Part shown: one piece after another, positions 41,255 through 50,261 of the stretch | Position numbering within the stretch: the first letter of the stretch is position 1 | Layout: the number at the start of each line of letters is the position of its first letter | NCBI RefSeq assembly: GCF_009834125.1 | Contig: NZ_CP047146.1 | Location: 3,155,501 to 3,219,500 of the forward strand | Length of the DNA stretch: 64,000 nucleotides | Source: Streptomyces sp. GS7 | Lineage (GTDB): Bacteria > Actinomycetota > Actinomycetes > Streptomycetales > Streptomycetaceae | Reading direction: 5' to 3' | Notes under the pieces: generated by a model | The model's database searches: none | Told to the model about the DNA's origin: nothing | What the model saw: only the letters and a program-made list of their open reading frames with translations | Translations under genes and position numbers: made by a program

Positions 41255-42805
41255 ATGCCCGACACCCCCAACGGCTTCTGGGCCCAGGCCATCGCCGACC
41301 CCGGCCGGACCGTCCTGGTCGCCCCGGACGGCGAGGAATGGACCGCCGGCCGGCTGCACGCCGCCGCCAACCAGCTCGTCCACGGGCTGCGCGCGGCCGG
41401 GCTGGAACGCGGCGACGCGTTCGCCGCCGTCCTCCCCAACGGCGTCGAGTTCTTCACCGCCTATCTCGCCGCCTCCCAGGCCGGCTTCTACCTCGTGCCG
41501 GTCAACCACCACCTGGTCGGCCCCGAGATCGCCTGGATCGTCGCCGACTCCGGCGCCAAGGTGCTGATCGCCCACGAGCGGTTCGGGGAGGCCGCCCGGC
41601 AGGCCGCCGACGAGGCCGGGCTGCCGGCCGGGCGGCGGTACGCCGTCGGAACCGTCGACGGCTTCCGCCCGTACTCCGAACTCCTCGGCGGGCAGGCGGA
41701 GTCCGCTCCCGCCGGACGGACCCTCGGCTGGGTGATGAACTACACCTCGGGCACCACAGGACGCCCCCGCGGCATCCGCCGCCCGCTGCCCGGCAAGCCT
41801 CCCGAGGAGACCTACCTGGGCGGCTTCCTCGCCATCTTCGGCATCCTGCCGTTCGACGACAACGTCCATCTGGTCTGCTCGCCGCTCTACCACACGGCGG
41901 TACTCCAATTCGCCGGCGCCTCCCTGCACATCGGCCACCGCGTCGTCCTGATGGACAGGTGGACGCCCGAGGAGATGCTGCGCGCCGTCGACCGGCACCG
42001 CTGCACCCACACCCATATGGTCCCGACCCAGTTCCACCGGCTCCTCGCCCTGCCGGAGGAGGTGCGGTCGGCGTACGACGTGTCCTCGATGCGGCATGCC
42101 GTCCACGGCGCCGCGCCCTGCCCCGACCACGTCAAACGCGCCATGATCGAGTGGTGGGGCGGCTGCGTCGAGGAGTACTACGCGGCCAGTGAGGGCGGCG
42201 GCGCCTTCGCCACCGCCGAGGAATGGCTGAAGAAGCCCGGTACGGTAGGCCGCGCCTGGCCCATCAGCGAACTCGCCGTCTTCGACGACGCCGGCAACCG
42301 GCTGCCGGCCGGTCGACTCGGCACCGTCTACATGAAGATGAGCACCGGCGGATTCTCGTACCACAAGGACGAGGGCAAGACCCGGAAGAACCGCATCGGC
42401 GACTTCTTCACCGTCGGCGACCTGGGCCTCCTCGACGAGGACGGCTACCTCTTCCTCCGCGACCGCAAGATCGACATGATCATCTCCGGCGGGGTCAACA
42501 TCTACCCCGCCGAGATCGAAGCGGCCCTGCTCGCCCACCCCGCCGTCGCCGACGCCGCCGCCTTCGGTATCCCGCACGACGACTGGGGCGAGGAGGTCAA
42601 GGCGGTCGTCGAGCCCGCCGAGGGGTACCCGGCCGGGCCGGCGCTCGCCGCCGAGATCCTCGCCCACTGCGCGCGCCGACTCGCCGGCTACAAGCGCCCG
42701 CGCTCGGTCGACTTCACCGAGGCCATGCCCCGCGACCCCAACGGCAAGCTCTACAAGCGGCGGCTCCGCGACCCGTACTGGGCGGGCCGGGAGCGCGCCG
42801 TGTAG
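41255..42805 (+). CDS. Acyl-CoA synthetase (AMP-forming)
   Basis: A 516-residue adenylate-forming CoA ligase. The P-loop is MNYTSGTTGRPRGIRR near residues 164-179. The adenine motif is YYAASEGGGAF near 309-319, DFFTVGDLGLLDEDGYLFLR carries the invariant Asp, and ISGGVNIYPAEIEAALLAHP the hinge. The catalytic Lys is in PRDPNGKLYKRRL near the end. The pattern resembles FadD proteins that activate bulky or steroid-like acids rather than short-chain ligases. AGGAGG precedes ATG 41255. It is co-transcribed with the nitronate monooxygenase-family gene and convergent with the acylase gene. Confidence 0.9.
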   Translation: MPDTPNGFWAQAIADPGRTVLVAPDGEEWTAGRLHAAANQLVHGLRAAGLERGDAFAAVLPNGVEFFTAYLAASQAGFYLVPVNHHLVGPEIAWIVADSGAKVLIAHERFGEAARQAADEAGLPAGRRYAVGTVDGFRPYSELLGGQAESAPAGRTLGWVMNYTSGTTGRPRGIRRPLPGKPPEETYLGGFLAIFGILPFDDNVHLVCSPLYHTAVLQFAGASLHIGHRVVLMDRWTPEEMLRAVDRHRCTHTHMVPTQFHRLLALPEEVRSAYDVSSMRHAVHGAAPCPDHVKRAMIEWWGGCVEEYYAASEGGGAFATAEEWLKKPGTVGRAWPISELAVFDDAGNRLPAGRLGTVYMKMSTGGFSYHKDEGKTRKNRIGDFFTVGDLGLLDEDGYLFLRDRKIDMIISGGVNIYPAEIEAALLAHPAVADAAAFGIPHDDWGEEVKAVVEPAEGYPAGPALAAEILAHCARRLAGYKRPRSVDFTEAMPRDPNGKLYKRRLRDPYWAGRERAV

Positions 42806-42833
42806 CCGTTCCGGGGGCGCCTCCCCGGATTCC

Positions 42834-45254
42834 TCAGCGCTCGGCGACCCGTACGACGCGCAGCTGCGGCGAGGCCAGGATGTCCCGCTCGCAGAACCGC
42901 TCCCGCACCATCCGCCCGGCCGAGAACAGCCGCGTCTGATCGCTGTGGTGCGGGGAGTTCGGGTCGGACGACTGCGCGTACGTCAGGAGCGTACGGGCCA
43001 CCGGGCAGCCGCTGCCGTCGAAGCCGACCGCCTGGAGGAAACTGGAACCGGTGCTCACCTCGGTGTAGCCGCCCCGCGCGGCATCCCAGACGCCCTCGAC
43101 CTTGTTCCACACCCCGAGCCGCTCGGTACCCCCGCCGAGCGGGATGCGCCGGCCGTCGCGGACCACGAACTGGTGGTCGCCCAGCGGCGCGTCCAACGGG
43201 ATGCCGGCCGCGCGCAGTTCGCCCACCGCGTCGGCCAGCGCCCGGCCGAATCCGGGCTCCGAGGTGTCGAGGGTGTTCGGGGTGGCCACCGGGTCGGCGG
43301 CCGAGAACGGCACCCGCCACAGCCGCTGCGGCGGCACGCCGTCGGTCAGCTGCCGCCAGAAGCGGTCGAAGAGCAGGGCGCCCCTGCTGCCGGCCCGCAT
43401 CGTCCGGTCCCAGCTGCGGATCACCCGGCAGGCCGCGGTGACGTCAACGGCCTTGCCCGTACTGCTTGTTGCCGTGCCATGGGGCAGTGCCGCACAGGCC
43501 CGCGCGGTGTCGGCCGCGGCCAGCGCGCCGGCCGGTGCGCGGTCGGCGAACTGCCGGCGCTGGAGGTCGCCCACGGTCAGCCCGCCGTGCGCCGCCATGG
43601 CAGAGACGTCCTCGATGGCGCCGCGGGTGCGCAGGGTGCGCGGGGTCGCCGTCGGACCGAAGATCCGCGGATAGCCGGTCAGCGGATGGTCGGCGTTGGT
43701 CAGCCAGGCGCTGTCGTTCGAATTCTCCACGCAGGGCGCGTCCTTGAGCGTGGGCATCGCGGACGGCCCGAAGACGCCCGGCTGCACCGCGTCGGGGTCG
43801 CGGCCGAGGGCGCAGCCGGCCCGCGAACCGTCCAGCACGGCAAGGCCGGTGGCGGGGTAGGTGGTGCGCCCGAGCGCCGTGGAGCAGCGCCGCGCGAGGG
43901 CGTCGGTGATCCGCGGGAGGACCTGCGACTGGCTGTAGAGGGTGTGCCCGGCGGCGTCGGCGGCGACGGTGTTCGTCCAGGGGAGCCCCTGGGTACGGCG
44001 CAGCGACCGGGCGACGCCGTCCACCCCGGTGGCCCTGCTGAAGCCGAGGGCGGTGTCCTGGGCCCGCAGGTTGGCCGCGTTGGGGTCGTTGAGCGCGTAC
44101 GCCGTCGCGGCGGTCCAGGGGAGCCGCAGCGGCCCGAGCGAGGTCAGCACCGGCCCGTAGCGGGTCCACCACTGGGTGCGGGTGACGTCCGAGCCGCCCT
44201 GCACCGGGACGGTGACCCTGCGCCGGGTCATCCGTTCGGGGACGCCGCCCACGAGATAGACGGTCGGGTCGGACGGGTCCAGGGTGAGCTGATGCAGATT
44301 CATCGGCACGCCGGTGGCGACCGTATGGCTCCAGGCGATGCGGGAGTTGTGCCCGATGGAGAGGGTCACCGAGCCGAGCAGCGAGGCACCGGACGCGTCG
44401 AGTTCGCCGGGGATGGTGACCTGCGACTCCCAGAAGCGCCGGCCACCTGCCCACGGGTAGTGCGGGTTGCCGAGCAGCAGCCCGCGCCCGTTCGCGGTCG
44501 TCGAGCCCCGGAACGCCACGGCGTTGGAGCCCATGTCGGAGCCGTCCTGGGAGAAGAAGGCCCGAAGTCCGGTGGTGTCCGGCGCGTCGGTCGTGCCGTG
44601 CGCGGCGGGTGCGGGGCGCGCGGCGGGGGAGTCGGCGGGCGGCCGGGCGGCGGTGATGCCGTCCACCGCCTTGCCCTGGCCGCCGAGCACGGCCAGCGCG
44701 TAACTGCGCCGGGCCACGTCGAGGGTGGTCACCGGCCGCACCCACGGGCGGCCCGCGCACGCCGGGTCGCGGACCCGGTGCTGCCGCAGCCAGGCGTCGT
44801 AACCGGCGGCCCAGCCCCGCATCAGCTCCCTGACCTGGTCACTCGGCCCGGCCGGTGCCGGTCTGCGCAGCAGCTTCTCCACCGTCCCGGCGTCGCGGAC
44901 GCCCGCGAAGTACAGATCGCTGGAGAGGTTGCTGCCCGCCGACGACAGCGACTGGTCGGGGGCAGCCGCCGCACCGAAGTAGCGCGAGCGCTCGCCGCGT
45001 ACGGTCACGAAGCCGTCGGCCAGGGTGCACACCTGGTCCGCGGCCTGCGCCCAGCCCTCCCCGAACCCGAGGTCCGGGTAGTCCTTGGCGACGATGTGCG
45101 GAATGCCGTACTCGGTGAAGCGGATGACGGCCGAGAGTCCGCCGGCCGACGGATACCGGGACCCGCCGGCCGCCGCCGCACCCGGGGGCGGTGGGGCCGC
45201 CGTCGCCAGCAGGGCCACCCCGGCGAGTGCGAGGGTTCTCAGGCGGTTGCGCAT
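42834..45254 (-). CDS. Secreted penicillin-acylase-family N-terminal-nucleophile hydrolase
   Basis: An 806-residue secreted Ntn-hydrolase precursor. A signal peptide (LRTLALAGVALLATAAPPPP) is followed by the alpha chain; autocleavage should occur before S243 in DGSDMGSNAVAF, giving the mature beta chain with an N-terminal Ser nucleophile. HYPWAGGRRFWESQVTIPGE and SIGHNSRIAWSHTVATGVPM are conserved substrate-pocket blocks. The sequence layout matches the actinomycete acylases acting on lipopeptides and acyl-homoserine lactones (aculeacin A acylase type) more than penicillin G acylase. The start ATG 45254 has GGGAG five bases upstream. It is divergent from a fatty-acid ligase, so released fatty acids might be activated by that neighbour (inference). 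Confidence 0.9.
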   Translation of the reverse strand: MRNRLRTLALAGVALLATAAPPPPGAAAAGGSRYPSAGGLSAVIRFTEYGIPHIVAKDYPDLGFGEGWAQAADQVCTLADGFVTVRGERSRYFGAAAAPDQSLSSAGSNLSSDLYFAGVRDAGTVEKLLRRPAPAGPSDQVRELMRGWAAGYDAWLRQHRVRDPACAGRPWVRPVTTLDVARRSYALAVLGGQGKAVDGITAARPPADSPAARPAPAAHGTTDAPDTTGLRAFFSQDGSDMGSNAVAFRGSTTANGRGLLLGNPHYPWAGGRRFWESQVTIPGELDASGASLLGSVTLSIGHNSRIAWSHTVATGVPMNLHQLTLDPSDPTVYLVGGVPERMTRRRVTVPVQGGSDVTRTQWWTRYGPVLTSLGPLRLPWTAATAYALNDPNAANLRAQDTALGFSRATGVDGVARSLRRTQGLPWTNTVAADAAGHTLYSQSQVLPRITDALARRCSTALGRTTYPATGLAVLDGSRAGCALGRDPDAVQPGVFGPSAMPTLKDAPCVENSNDSAWLTNADHPLTGYPRIFGPTATPRTLRTRGAIEDVSAMAAHGGLTVGDLQRRQFADRAPAGALAAADTARACAALPHGTATSSTGKAVDVTAACRVIRSWDRTMRAGSRGALLFDRFWRQLTDGVPPQRLWRVPFSAADPVATPNTLDTSEPGFGRALADAVGELRAAGIPLDAPLGDHQFVVRDGRRIPLGGGTERLGVWNKVEGVWDAARGGYTEVSTGSSFLQAVGFDGSGCPVARTLLTYAQSSDPNSPHHSDQTRLFSAGRMVRERFCERDILASPQLRVVRVAER

Positions 45255-45296
45255 GATTTCTCCCAACGGACGTGAGAGCAAAGGAGGTTGAGCGTA

Positions 45297-45310
45297 CCAA
45301 GCGGTCGGTC
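45297..45310. promoter_or_regulatory. TetR-like palindrome between acylase and acyl-CoA ligase genes
   Basis: ACCAAGCGGTCGGT is an imperfect palindrome (ACCnAnC/GnTnGGT) in the 152-base divergent promoter region, 43-56 bases upstream of the acylase start. Its outline resembles the ACCGA/TCGGT operator before paaK at 49214. Regulation by a TetR-family acyl-CoA sensor is possible. Confidence 0.4.
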
Positions 45311-45406
45311 ATCCGGTACCCCTCATGCCGAACCGGGCTGCACGGACCGCGCGCCGCCGCCGCCCGGCGCCTTGACCCGCCCTCGGCCGCGCCCCAGGAT
45401 CGCCGC

Positions 45407-46978
45407 ATGACGCAAGCGCGGAGCAACACGGTCGACGGAGTCCTGCGGCGCAGCGCCCGGCGGGTGCCGGAGCGCACGGCGGTGCGCTACGGACCGCGGA
45501 GCTGGACCTATCGCGAACTGGACGCCGCGGTCAGCGCCGCGGCCCGGGTGCTGCTGGCGGCGGGGCCGCGGGCGGGCGACCGGGTGGCCTCCTACGGGCG
45601 CAACTCCGACGCGTATCTGATCGGTTTCCTGGCCTGCTCCCGCGCCGGACTGGTACACGTACCGGTCAACCACGGCCTCACCGGCGAGGACCTGGACTAC
45701 CTCCTGACCCAGTCGGGCAGCACGCTGGTGCTCACCGACCCGGCGCTGGCGCACCAACTTCCCGCATCGGTACGCACGTTGCCGCTGTACGGCGCGCCCG
45801 ACGGGCTGCTGGAGCAGATCGCCGGGGCGTGCGGCGCACCGGACGGGGAGCCCGACGAGGACCCCGGCGACCCGACCGCCGCCGGGTCCGGCGACGCCCT
45901 CGTCCAGTTGCTCTACACCTCGGGAACCACCGCCCTCCCCAAAGGGGCGATGATGACCCACAGCGCGCTGGTGCACGAGTACACCAGCGCGATCGTCGCC
46001 CTCGACCTCAAGGAGAGCGACCGGCCGGTGCACTCGCTGCCCCTCTACCACTCCGCGCAGATGCATGTGTTCCTGCTGCCCTATCTGGCGGTCGGCGCGG
46101 AGAACACCATCCTCGACGGGCCCGACCCGGACCGGATCTTCGAACTGGTGGAATCCGGCCTGGCGGACAGCCTGTTCGCCCCGCCGACGGTCTGGATCGC
46201 GCTCGCCGGCCACCCCGGCTTCGCCGTCCGGGAGCTGAGCGGGCTCCGCAAGGCGTACTACGGTGCGTCGATCATGCCGGTGCCCGTCCTGGAGCGGTTG
46301 CGCGCCCGGCTTCCCGGACTGGCGTTCTACAACTGCTTCGGGCAGAGCGAGATCGGGCCGCTGGCCACCGTCCTCGGCCCCGACGAGCACGAGGGCCGGA
46401 TGGACTCCTGCGGGCGCCCGGTGCTGTTCGTGGAGGCACGGGTGGTCGACGAGCACGGCCGGGAGGTGCCGGACGGCACCCGGGGCGAGGTCGTCTACCG
46501 CTCGCCGCAGCTGTGCAGCGGGTACTGGGACAAGCCGGCGGAGACCGCCGAGGCGTTCCGGGGCGGCTGGTTCCACTCCGGGGACCTGGCCGTCCGCGAC
46601 GCGGAGGGCTACTTCACCGTGGTCGACAGGGTCAAGGACGTGATCAACTCCGGCGGTGTCCTGGTCGCCTCGCGCCAGGTGGAGGACGTGCTCTACGAGC
46701 ATCCGCAGGTCGCCGAGGTCGCGGTCATCGGGCTGCCGGACGAGCGCTGGATCGAGGCGGTGACCGCGGTCGTCGTCCGGCGCACCGGCGGCGCGGACGG
46801 CGGCGGAGCGGACGGCGGCGACGCCGGGGTGGGGGAGGCGGAGCTGATCGCCGCGGCCCGCGCCCGGCTGGCTCCGTTCAAGATCCCCAAGCGGGTGGTG
46901 TTCGTGGACGCGCTGCCGCGGAACGCCAGCGGCAAGGTGCTCAAGCGCGAGCTGCGGGAGCGGTTCGGCACTCCCTGA
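45407..46978 (+). CDS. Long-chain/fatty acyl-CoA synthetase (AMP-forming)
   Basis: A 523-residue adenylate-forming ligase with the usual order of motifs: LLYTSGTTALPKGAMMTHSA near residues 167-186, NCFGQSEIGPL near 307-317, GWFHSGDLAVRDAEGYFTVV near 387-406, then DVINSGGVLVASRQVEDVLY and the catalytic Lys in PRNASGKVLKREL. A Gly/Asp/Ala insert (GGADGGGADGGDAG) lies in the C-terminal subdomain. The start ATG 45407 gives the standard N-terminus; an upstream in-frame extension is not credible. It is divergent from the secreted acylase. Confidence 0.9.
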   Translation: MTQARSNTVDGVLRRSARRVPERTAVRYGPRSWTYRELDAAVSAAARVLLAAGPRAGDRVASYGRNSDAYLIGFLACSRAGLVHVPVNHGLTGEDLDYLLTQSGSTLVLTDPALAHQLPASVRTLPLYGAPDGLLEQIAGACGAPDGEPDEDPGDPTAAGSGDALVQLLYTSGTTALPKGAMMTHSALVHEYTSAIVALDLKESDRPVHSLPLYHSAQMHVFLLPYLAVGAENTILDGPDPDRIFELVESGLADSLFAPPTVWIALAGHPGFAVRELSGLRKAYYGASIMPVPVLERLRARLPGLAFYNCFGQSEIGPLATVLGPDEHEGRMDSCGRPVLFVEARVVDEHGREVPDGTRGEVVYRSPQLCSGYWDKPAETAEAFRGGWFHSGDLAVRDAEGYFTVVDRVKDVINSGGVLVASRQVEDVLYEHPQVAEVAVIGLPDERWIEAVTAVVVRRTGGADGGGADGGDAGVGEAELIAAARARLAPFKIPKRVVFVDALPRNASGKVLKRELRERFGTP

Positions 46979-47059
46979 GCGGCGCGCGGAGGGCGGCTGT
47001 CAGTGCCCCCTGCCATGCTGGGAACCGGCACTGACCACCGCGCGATGGGAGCACCTCTG

Positions 47060-47860
47060 ATGTTGACGACCCACTTCGTCCCGGGCTCGCCGAACTGGCT
47101 CGACCTCGGCGCACCCGACGTCGACGCCGCCGCGGCCTTCTACTCCGCGGTGTTCGGCTGGACCTTCCAGTCGGCCGGCCCGGAAGGCGGCGGCTACGGC
47201 TTCTTCCAGCTCGACGGCAGGACGGTCGGCGCGGTCGGCCCGCTGACGGAGGAGGGCGCGAGCCCGGCCTGGACGCCGTACTTCCACACCGCGGACGCGG
47301 ACGCCACCTGCAAGGCGGTGGAGCAGGCCGGCGGCCGGGTCCGGGTCGCGCCGACGGACGTCTTCACCGCCGGCCGGCTGGCCATGCTCACCGACCCGAC
47401 GGGCGCCGACTTCGCCGTCTGGCAGCCGGGCGACGTCAAGGGCCTGGACGTGGTCATGGAGCCGAACGCCCTCTGCTGGACGGAGCTGTACACCACCGAC
47501 GCCGCCGCGGCCAAGGACTTCTACGGTGCCGTCTTCTCCTGGAGTTACACGGACGCGCCGATGGGCGGCGACATGGTCTACACCCTCGCCTCCGCACCCG
47601 GCGCCGGCCAGGGCGACGACACCGCGCACGGTGGCATCCTGCAGCTCCAGCAGGTCCACCTGGACGCCGGTTCGACGTCCGAGTGGCACCCCTATTTCGG
47701 CGTGGCCGACTGCGACGCCACCTTCAACACCGCCGTCCAGCACGGCGCCACGCCGCTCATCCCCCCGATGAACACCCCCGGTGTCGGCCGCCTGGCGATG
47801 CTGATGGATCCGGCGGGCGCCCCCTTCGCGCTGATCAAGGGGGATCCGTCGACGACCTGA
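47060..47860 (+). CDS. Two-domain VOC (glyoxalase-fold) protein
   Basis: A 266-residue paralogue of the protein at 30981. Domain 1 begins NWLDLGAPDVDAAAAFYSAV; domain 2, near residue 138, begins CWTELYTTDAAAAKDFYGAV. Each domain ends in a DP-G-A motif (DPTGADFAVWQ, DPAGAPFALIK). Metal-binding residues are not conserved enough to predict a reaction. Of three possible starts, ATG 47060 has the best-spaced ribosome-binding site (GGGAG, eight bases upstream). The gene is convergent with paaK with almost no gap. Confidence 0.88.
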   Translation: MLTTHFVPGSPNWLDLGAPDVDAAAAFYSAVFGWTFQSAGPEGGGYGFFQLDGRTVGAVGPLTEEGASPAWTPYFHTADADATCKAVEQAGGRVRVAPTDVFTAGRLAMLTDPTGADFAVWQPGDVKGLDVVMEPNALCWTELYTTDAAAAKDFYGAVFSWSYTDAPMGGDMVYTLASAPGAGQGDDTAHGGILQLQQVHLDAGSTSEWHPYFGVADCDATFNTAVQHGATPLIPPMNTPGVGRLAMLMDPAGAPFALIKGDPSTT

Positions 47861-47862
47861 CG

Positions 47863-49191
47863 TCACCCGTCCCGGCGGGCGTCCACGATGCGCTTGAACT
47901 TCCCCACCGACCGTTCCAGCGTCTCCGGGTCGAGGATCTCGACCGCGACCGAGACCCCGATACCGTCCTTCACGCCCCGGGCGATCCGGTCGGCGGCCGC
48001 CGTACGGTCCTCGGGAGTCGCGTCCGGCCGGGCCTCGGCCCGTACGGTCAGCCGGTCCATCCGGCCCTCGCGGGTCAGCCGGAGCTGGAAGTGCGGGGCG
48101 ACGCCGGGGGTGCGCAGCACGATCTCCTCGACCTGCGCGGGGAAGAGGTTGACCCCGCGCAGGATGATCATGTCGTCGCTGCGCCCGGTGATCCTCGCCA
48201 TGCGGCGGAAGGCCGGGCGAGCGGTGCCGGGCAGCAGCCGGGTCAGGTCCCGGGTGCGGTAGCGGACGACCGGCATGGCCTCTTTGGTGAGGGAGGTGAA
48301 GACCAGCTCGCCGTGCTCGCCGTCCGGCAGCACCTCGCCGGTGATCGGGTCGACGACCTCCGGGTAGAAGTGGTCCTCCCAGATGTGGAGGCCGTCCTTG
48401 GTCTCCACGCACTCCTGGGCGACGCCGGGCCCCATGACCTCCGACAGGCCGTAGATGTCCACGGCGTCGATCGCGAACCGCTCCTCGATCTCCCGGCGCA
48501 TCTCCTCCGTCCACGGCTCGGCGCCGAAGATGCCCACCTGGAGCGAGGTCTTGCGGGGGTCGACGCCCTGCCGCTCGAACTCGTCCAGCAGGGTCAGCAT
48601 GTAGGTGGGCGTCACCATGATGATCTCCGGGCGGAAGTCCTGGATGATCTGCACCTGGCGGCTGGTCATCCCGCCGGACGCCGGCACGACCGTGCAGCCG
48701 AGCCGCTCCGCGCCGTAGTGTGCGCCCAGCCCGCCGGTGAACAGCCCGTATCCGTAGGCGATATGGACGGTGTGGCCGGGGCGCCCGCCGGCCGCGTGGA
48801 TGGACCGGGCCACCACGTCCGCCCAGTGCGACAGATCGCGCTCGGTGTAGCCGACGACCGTCGGGCGCCCGGTGGTGCCGCTCGACGCGTGGATGCGCCG
48901 TACCTCGCTCCTGGGGACGGCGAACATCCCGAACGGATACTGCGCCCGCAGATCGTCCTTGACCGTGAACGGGAAGCGCGCGAGATCATCCAGCGAGCGG
49001 CAGTCCTCGGGCCGCACGCCCGCCCGGTCGAAGGACTCCCGGTAGAAGGGGACGCGCTCGTACGCGTGCCGCAACGTGGCCTGCAGCCGGGCGAGTTGCC
49101 GTGCGCGCAGGGCGTCCGGAGAGAGCCGCTCGGCATCGTCGAACCCCCCGGCCTGTCCGGACGTCCCGCTGCCCGCAGCCGCTTGTGGCAT
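47863..49191 (-). CDS. paaK: Phenylacetate-CoA ligase PaaK
   Basis: A 442-residue adenylate-forming ligase of the PaaK family that activates phenylacetate for the aerobic epoxide pathway. Diagnostic blocks are FTVKDDLRAQYPFGMFAVPR, IHASSGTTGRPTVVGYTERD (nucleotide loop), YGYGLFTGGLGAHYGAERLG, YGLSEVMGPGVAQECVETKD and MIILRGVNLFPAQVEEIVLR. Length is normal. The rest of the paa operon (paaABCDE) is not next to it. A good palindrome of the actinobacterial PaaR type lies about 23 bases upstream of the start, so the gene is probably derepressed by phenylacetyl-CoA. Confidence 0.95.
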   Translation of the reverse strand: MPQAAAGSGTSGQAGGFDDAERLSPDALRARQLARLQATLRHAYERVPFYRESFDRAGVRPEDCRSLDDLARFPFTVKDDLRAQYPFGMFAVPRSEVRRIHASSGTTGRPTVVGYTERDLSHWADVVARSIHAAGGRPGHTVHIAYGYGLFTGGLGAHYGAERLGCTVVPASGGMTSRQVQIIQDFRPEIIMVTPTYMLTLLDEFERQGVDPRKTSLQVGIFGAEPWTEEMRREIEERFAIDAVDIYGLSEVMGPGVAQECVETKDGLHIWEDHFYPEVVDPITGEVLPDGEHGELVFTSLTKEAMPVVRYRTRDLTRLLPGTARPAFRRMARITGRSDDMIILRGVNLFPAQVEEIVLRTPGVAPHFQLRLTREGRMDRLTVRAEARPDATPEDRTAAADRIARGVKDGIGVSVAVEILDPETLERSVGKFKRIVDARRDG

Positions 49192-49213
49192 GGAGTCTCA
49201 CCGCCTCGTGTAC

Positions 49214-49231
49214 CTACCGATCATTCGGTAG
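49214..49231. promoter_or_regulatory. PaaR-like operator upstream of paaK
   Basis: CTACCGA (49214-49220) and TCGGTAG (49225-49231) form perfect 7-base arms around TCAT. The core ACCG-N6-CGGT agrees with the consensus described for the TetR-family repressor PaaR in corynebacteria. Its place immediately upstream of paaK supports the assignment. The paaR gene is not in the window. Confidence 0.7.
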
Positions 49232-49597
49232 CCGCATGCGGATCCAAGTAATCAGCGCGCGGCGACCACGTCAAGGGGCCTGCCGCAAGCAGCCCCAGGC
49301 CAGTGTCCCGGCGCTGGGCGGCGTACGGAAGGCGCAGGTCGGTGACGTCCGGCCGGCATACCGGGCGCGGGGGCGGCGGCGCCCGTGCGATCCGCCGTCG
49401 AGGGCGCGGGCCGACCCGTCCACGAGGAGCGGCCGGGGAGTTCCCGGCGGCGGTGGCGCCGTTCCCGGCGGGGTGCGCGGCGAGGGCTGACGGTGGGTCA
49501 GGAGGGCTGGCCGGCCGGCCCGGTGGTGTCCGCACCCCCGACGGGCCGTAGGCTCCATCTGCCCGCACGCCTCCCGTAGTGACGAGAAAGGCCGACC
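49232..49597. other. 366-base intergenic region between paaK and chorismate mutase genes
   Basis: No gene is supported; the frames here are Arg/Gly/Pro-rich. It holds the remainder of the paaK promoter and the promoter of the chorismate mutase gene. The only AT-rich stretch is gcggatccaagtaatcagcg near 49237-49258. Confidence 0.5.
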
Positions 49598-50245
49598 GTG
49601 CAGCCGACTTCCTCCCTGCGCCGTACGTTGCTCGCCGGTGTCACCGCGGCGGCGCTGTTCGCCGGGGCCGGCGGTGCCGTCGCGGCGCCCTGTGCCGCGC
49701 CCGGCGGCGGTGCCCCGGCCGCGACCGCCGGCGCCCCGGCCGCCCGCACCGCACCCGCCCCGTACGACCGGCTGCGGCCCCTGGCCGCGCTCTCCGAGGA
49801 GCGGCTGGCCACCGCCGATGCGGTGGCCGCGGCGAAGTGGGGCACCGACAGCCCGATCGACGACCCGGCGCGCGAGCGGCAGGTGCTGGACGCCGTGTCG
49901 CAGCAGGCCCGGCGGCTGGGCGCCGACCCGGAGACGACGGTGCGGATCTTCCGGGACCAGATCGAGGCGAACAAGGTCGTGCAGCGGGGGCTGTATCGCC
50001 GGTGGGCCGCGGATCCGTCGCAGGCGCCGACCGGCCGGCCGGATCTCGCCCGGGTCCGCCAGGAGATCAACCGCATCAACGGCGAGCTGGTGCGGGCCAT
50101 CGCCGCGTCCCCGCAGGCGCGTTCGGCCCCCGGGTGTGTGCCGTGGCTCGCGGTGGCCGCGGTGCGGGTCGGCCATCGGCGCCACCTGGACGTCCTGCAC
50201 GCGGTGGGGCTGGCCCGGTCGCTGCGGTCGGTCTGCGGAGACTGA
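49598..50245 (+). CDS. Secreted chorismate mutase (AroQ-gamma type)
   Basis: A 215-residue exported chorismate mutase. A signal peptide (LRRTLLAGVTAAALFAGAGG, cleavage after VAA) is followed by an Ala/Pro linker and an all-helical AroQ domain. The domain begins near residue 55 (YDRLRPLAALSEERLATADA), with WGTDSPIDDPARERQVLDAV and the strongly conserved RIFRDQIEANKVVQRGLYRR that lines the active site. Two cysteines in the C-terminal part (GCVPWLA, SVCGD) probably form the disulfide seen in exported forms. Such periplasmic/secreted mutases are known in mycobacteria and proteobacteria, but their job outside the cell is unclear. The start is GTG 49598 with GAGAAAGG upstream. Confidence 0.88.
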   Translation: MQPTSSLRRTLLAGVTAAALFAGAGGAVAAPCAAPGGGAPAATAGAPAARTAPAPYDRLRPLAALSEERLATADAVAAAKWGTDSPIDDPARERQVLDAVSQQARRLGADPETTVRIFRDQIEANKVVQRGLYRRWAADPSQAPTGRPDLARVRQEINRINGELVRAIAASPQARSAPGCVPWLAVAAVRVGHRRHLDVLHAVGLARSLRSVCGD

Positions 50246-50261
50246 GTCGCGGCCCCGGCTC

